Shown here in pieces: positions 63,054-64,000 of a stretch of 64,000 bases of DNA (within the stretch, counting starts at the first letter, position 1; each line of letters opens with the position of its first letter). The position numbers and the translations under genes are program-made. The DNA is from Clostridium muellerianum (GTDB lineage: Bacteria; Bacillota; Clostridia; Clostridiales; Clostridiaceae): assembly GCF_012926525.1 (NCBI RefSeq), contig NZ_JABBNI010000058.1, positions 186,001-250,000 on the forward strand. Direction: 5' to 3'. A model generated the notes under the pieces. The model saw only the letters and a list, made by a program, of their open reading frames with translations. It ran no database searches and had not been told where the DNA came from.

Positions 63054-64000
63054 GTGGTTAAAGTAAGTGACTTTAAAAAAATAATAGATAGATCACATAA
63101 AAGATGCATGAATTATGAAATTAGTAAGGAAAGAATATTCCCTATAAGGACGTTGAATCCAGTGGAACTCCATAAAGCTTTAGAGGAGGATAGTGAGTTG
63201 ATAAAAATTTCTATATCCTTTATGGAGATATTGTATGATTTTTTAAGAGGGTCGGGTTTTGCGTTATACCTTACTAATAGCAAAGGTTTTGTTCTCACTA
63301 TAATAGGTGATGAGGAAATAATAAAAGATATGGCTAAAGCAGGAATTGTAGAAGGAGCTGATATGAGTGAGAATAGTACAGGTACTAATGCTATTGGTAC
63401 AGCACTTTATGAAGATTGTTCGGTTCAAACTTCAGGAGAAGATCATTACATAAAAGCATATTATCCTTTAACCTGTTCAGCAGCAGTTATACACAATGAA
63501 AGAAGAGAGATAGTTGGATGTTTAAATTTAACAGGAAAATGTCAATTAGCGCATTCACATACTTTAGGTCTTGTGGTGGCTGCAGTGAAATCTATTGAAA
63601 ATCAATTGAAGGTTGAGAAAACTCAAAATGAATTATTTAATGCTTATCAATATTTAAACAGAGTAATGAATTCTATTAATTCAGGAATTTTTGCTTTGAA
63701 TACTAATGGAGTAATAAAAGCTATAAACAAAGGTGCTTGTATAATGTTACATATTAGGGATGAAGAGGTCATAGATAATAAGGTTGATAAGATTTTATCC
63801 AACTGGAAGGATATGATTAAAGAGATTACAGATGGAAGAGTTTATGAAGACAGGGAAGTAACATATTCCCATGGGGATAAAAAGAAAATATTTAGTTTAA
63901 ATGCTTATCCAATAAAAAATAAAAGTGGATACATAATAGGTGTAGTTGGTATATTCAATGATATTCAAAATGTTCATAAGTTAGTAAATAAATATACTGG
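63054..64000 (+). CDS. Sigma-54-dependent activator, AcoR-like, N-terminal part
   Basis: First about 315 residues of a bacterial enhancer-binding protein, cut by the window edge. N-terminal GAF-type sensor (about 55-185) with the AcoR-family hallmark STGTNAIGTALYEDCSVQTSGEDHY, then a PAS domain (about 205-310: VMNSINSGIFALNTNGVIKAINKGACIMLHIRDEEV). The AAA+ and Fis-type HTH domains should lie to the right. The start is GTG 63054 behind AAGAGGTG. AcoR-type regulators switch on catabolic operons, often acetoin, diol or amino-acid degradation. Its target is presumably beyond the window. Confidence 0.85.
   Translation, partial: MVKVSDFKKIIDRSHKRCMNYEISKERIFPIRTLNPVELHKALEEDSELIKISISFMEILYDFLRGSGFALYLTNSKGFVLTIIGDEEIIKDMAKAGIVEGADMSENSTGTNAIGTALYEDCSVQTSGEDHYIKAYYPLTCSAAVIHNERREIVGCLNLTGKCQLAHSHTLGLVVAAVKSIENQLKVEKTQNELFNAYQYLNRVMNSINSGIFALNTNGVIKAINKGACIMLHIRDEEVIDNKVDKILSNWKDMIKEITDGRVYEDREVTYSHGDKKKIFSLNAYPIKNKSGYIIGVVGIFNDIQNVHKLVNKYT

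Noticed and set aside
1-64000. CRISPR arrays, prophage, intact insertion sequences, tRNA or rRNA genes
   Set aside because: No regularly spaced direct repeats, transposase or phage structural genes, CCA-ended cloverleaf candidates or rRNA-like GC-rich blocks were seen.

Overview
The window is a 64-kb piece of a low-GC, strictly anaerobic, spore-forming Firmicute, most likely a Clostridium (cluster I, possibly an acetogen-like species). The basis is strongly A/T-biased sequence and codon use, AGGAGG ribosome binding sites, a trimeric NADH-linked [FeFe] hydrogenase, a flavin reductase-rubredoxin fusion, a spore small acid-soluble protein, a T-box leader and a Feo iron system. No rRNA, tRNA, CRISPR array, prophage or intact insertion sequence is visible. 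It reads as ordinary chromosome rich in small transporter-regulator modules.

Layout. 1-2.6 kb: end of a TauE/SafE permease, an HxlR regulator facing a flavoprotein, and an alpha/beta hydrolase. 2.9-7.0 kb: minus-strand hydC-hydB-hydA operon for a probably electron-bifurcating hydrogenase. 7.6-10.3 kb: MATE pump, AraC/PchR-like regulator and a broken P-type ATPase tail. 10.4-16.5 kb: tcdA; a second MATE pump facing a MerR regulator; a nitrilase-family amidase; a nitroreductase; a P-loop kinase-like gene; and decayed 3' ends of a second MATE and a second nitrilase gene. 16.9-22.5 kb: rubredoxin fusion and a heterodimeric ABC exporter facing another MerR regulator. 22.7-33 kb: spore protein tlp, DMT permease, Cys-rich protein, a secreted SpoIID-like wall protein with a structured leader, yedF, a processive glycosyltransferase and an ABC-F ATPase. 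33-43.8 kb: VIT/VWA protein, an ABC-2 transporter, a C_GCAxxG_C_C protein, a sulfite/nitrite-reductase-like ferredoxin protein, a secreted Ig/TIM-barrel protein and a two-domain acetyltransferase. 43.9-51.3 kb: an extra prenyl transferase gene, and a two-component system facing an RND efflux pair. 51.7-59.2 kb: brnQ, an MCP fragment and a full MCP, argS under an arginine T-box, a YprB-like nuclease and a CBS protein. 59.3-62.7 kb: feoA-feoB plus a 46-residue FeoB-associated protein behind a Fur-like box, then a TerC gene behind a yybP-ykoY manganese riboswitch. The right edge holds the N-terminal half of a sigma-54 activator of the AcoR type.

Themes. Regulator-pump pairs dominate. Two MerR modules share the same promoter geometry (TTGACT, 19-bp spacer, TATTAT), with inverted repeats in the spacer. 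Redox enzymes form the second theme and metal homeostasis the third.

The least explained structure is two families of dispersed intergenic hairpin elements: about 140 bp in three copies (near 24.2, 38.9 and 59.2 kb) and about 108 bp in two copies (near 40.1 and 53.4 kb). Base changes within their arms are in part compensated, which suggests that folding is preserved. These are the best candidates for something undescribed.
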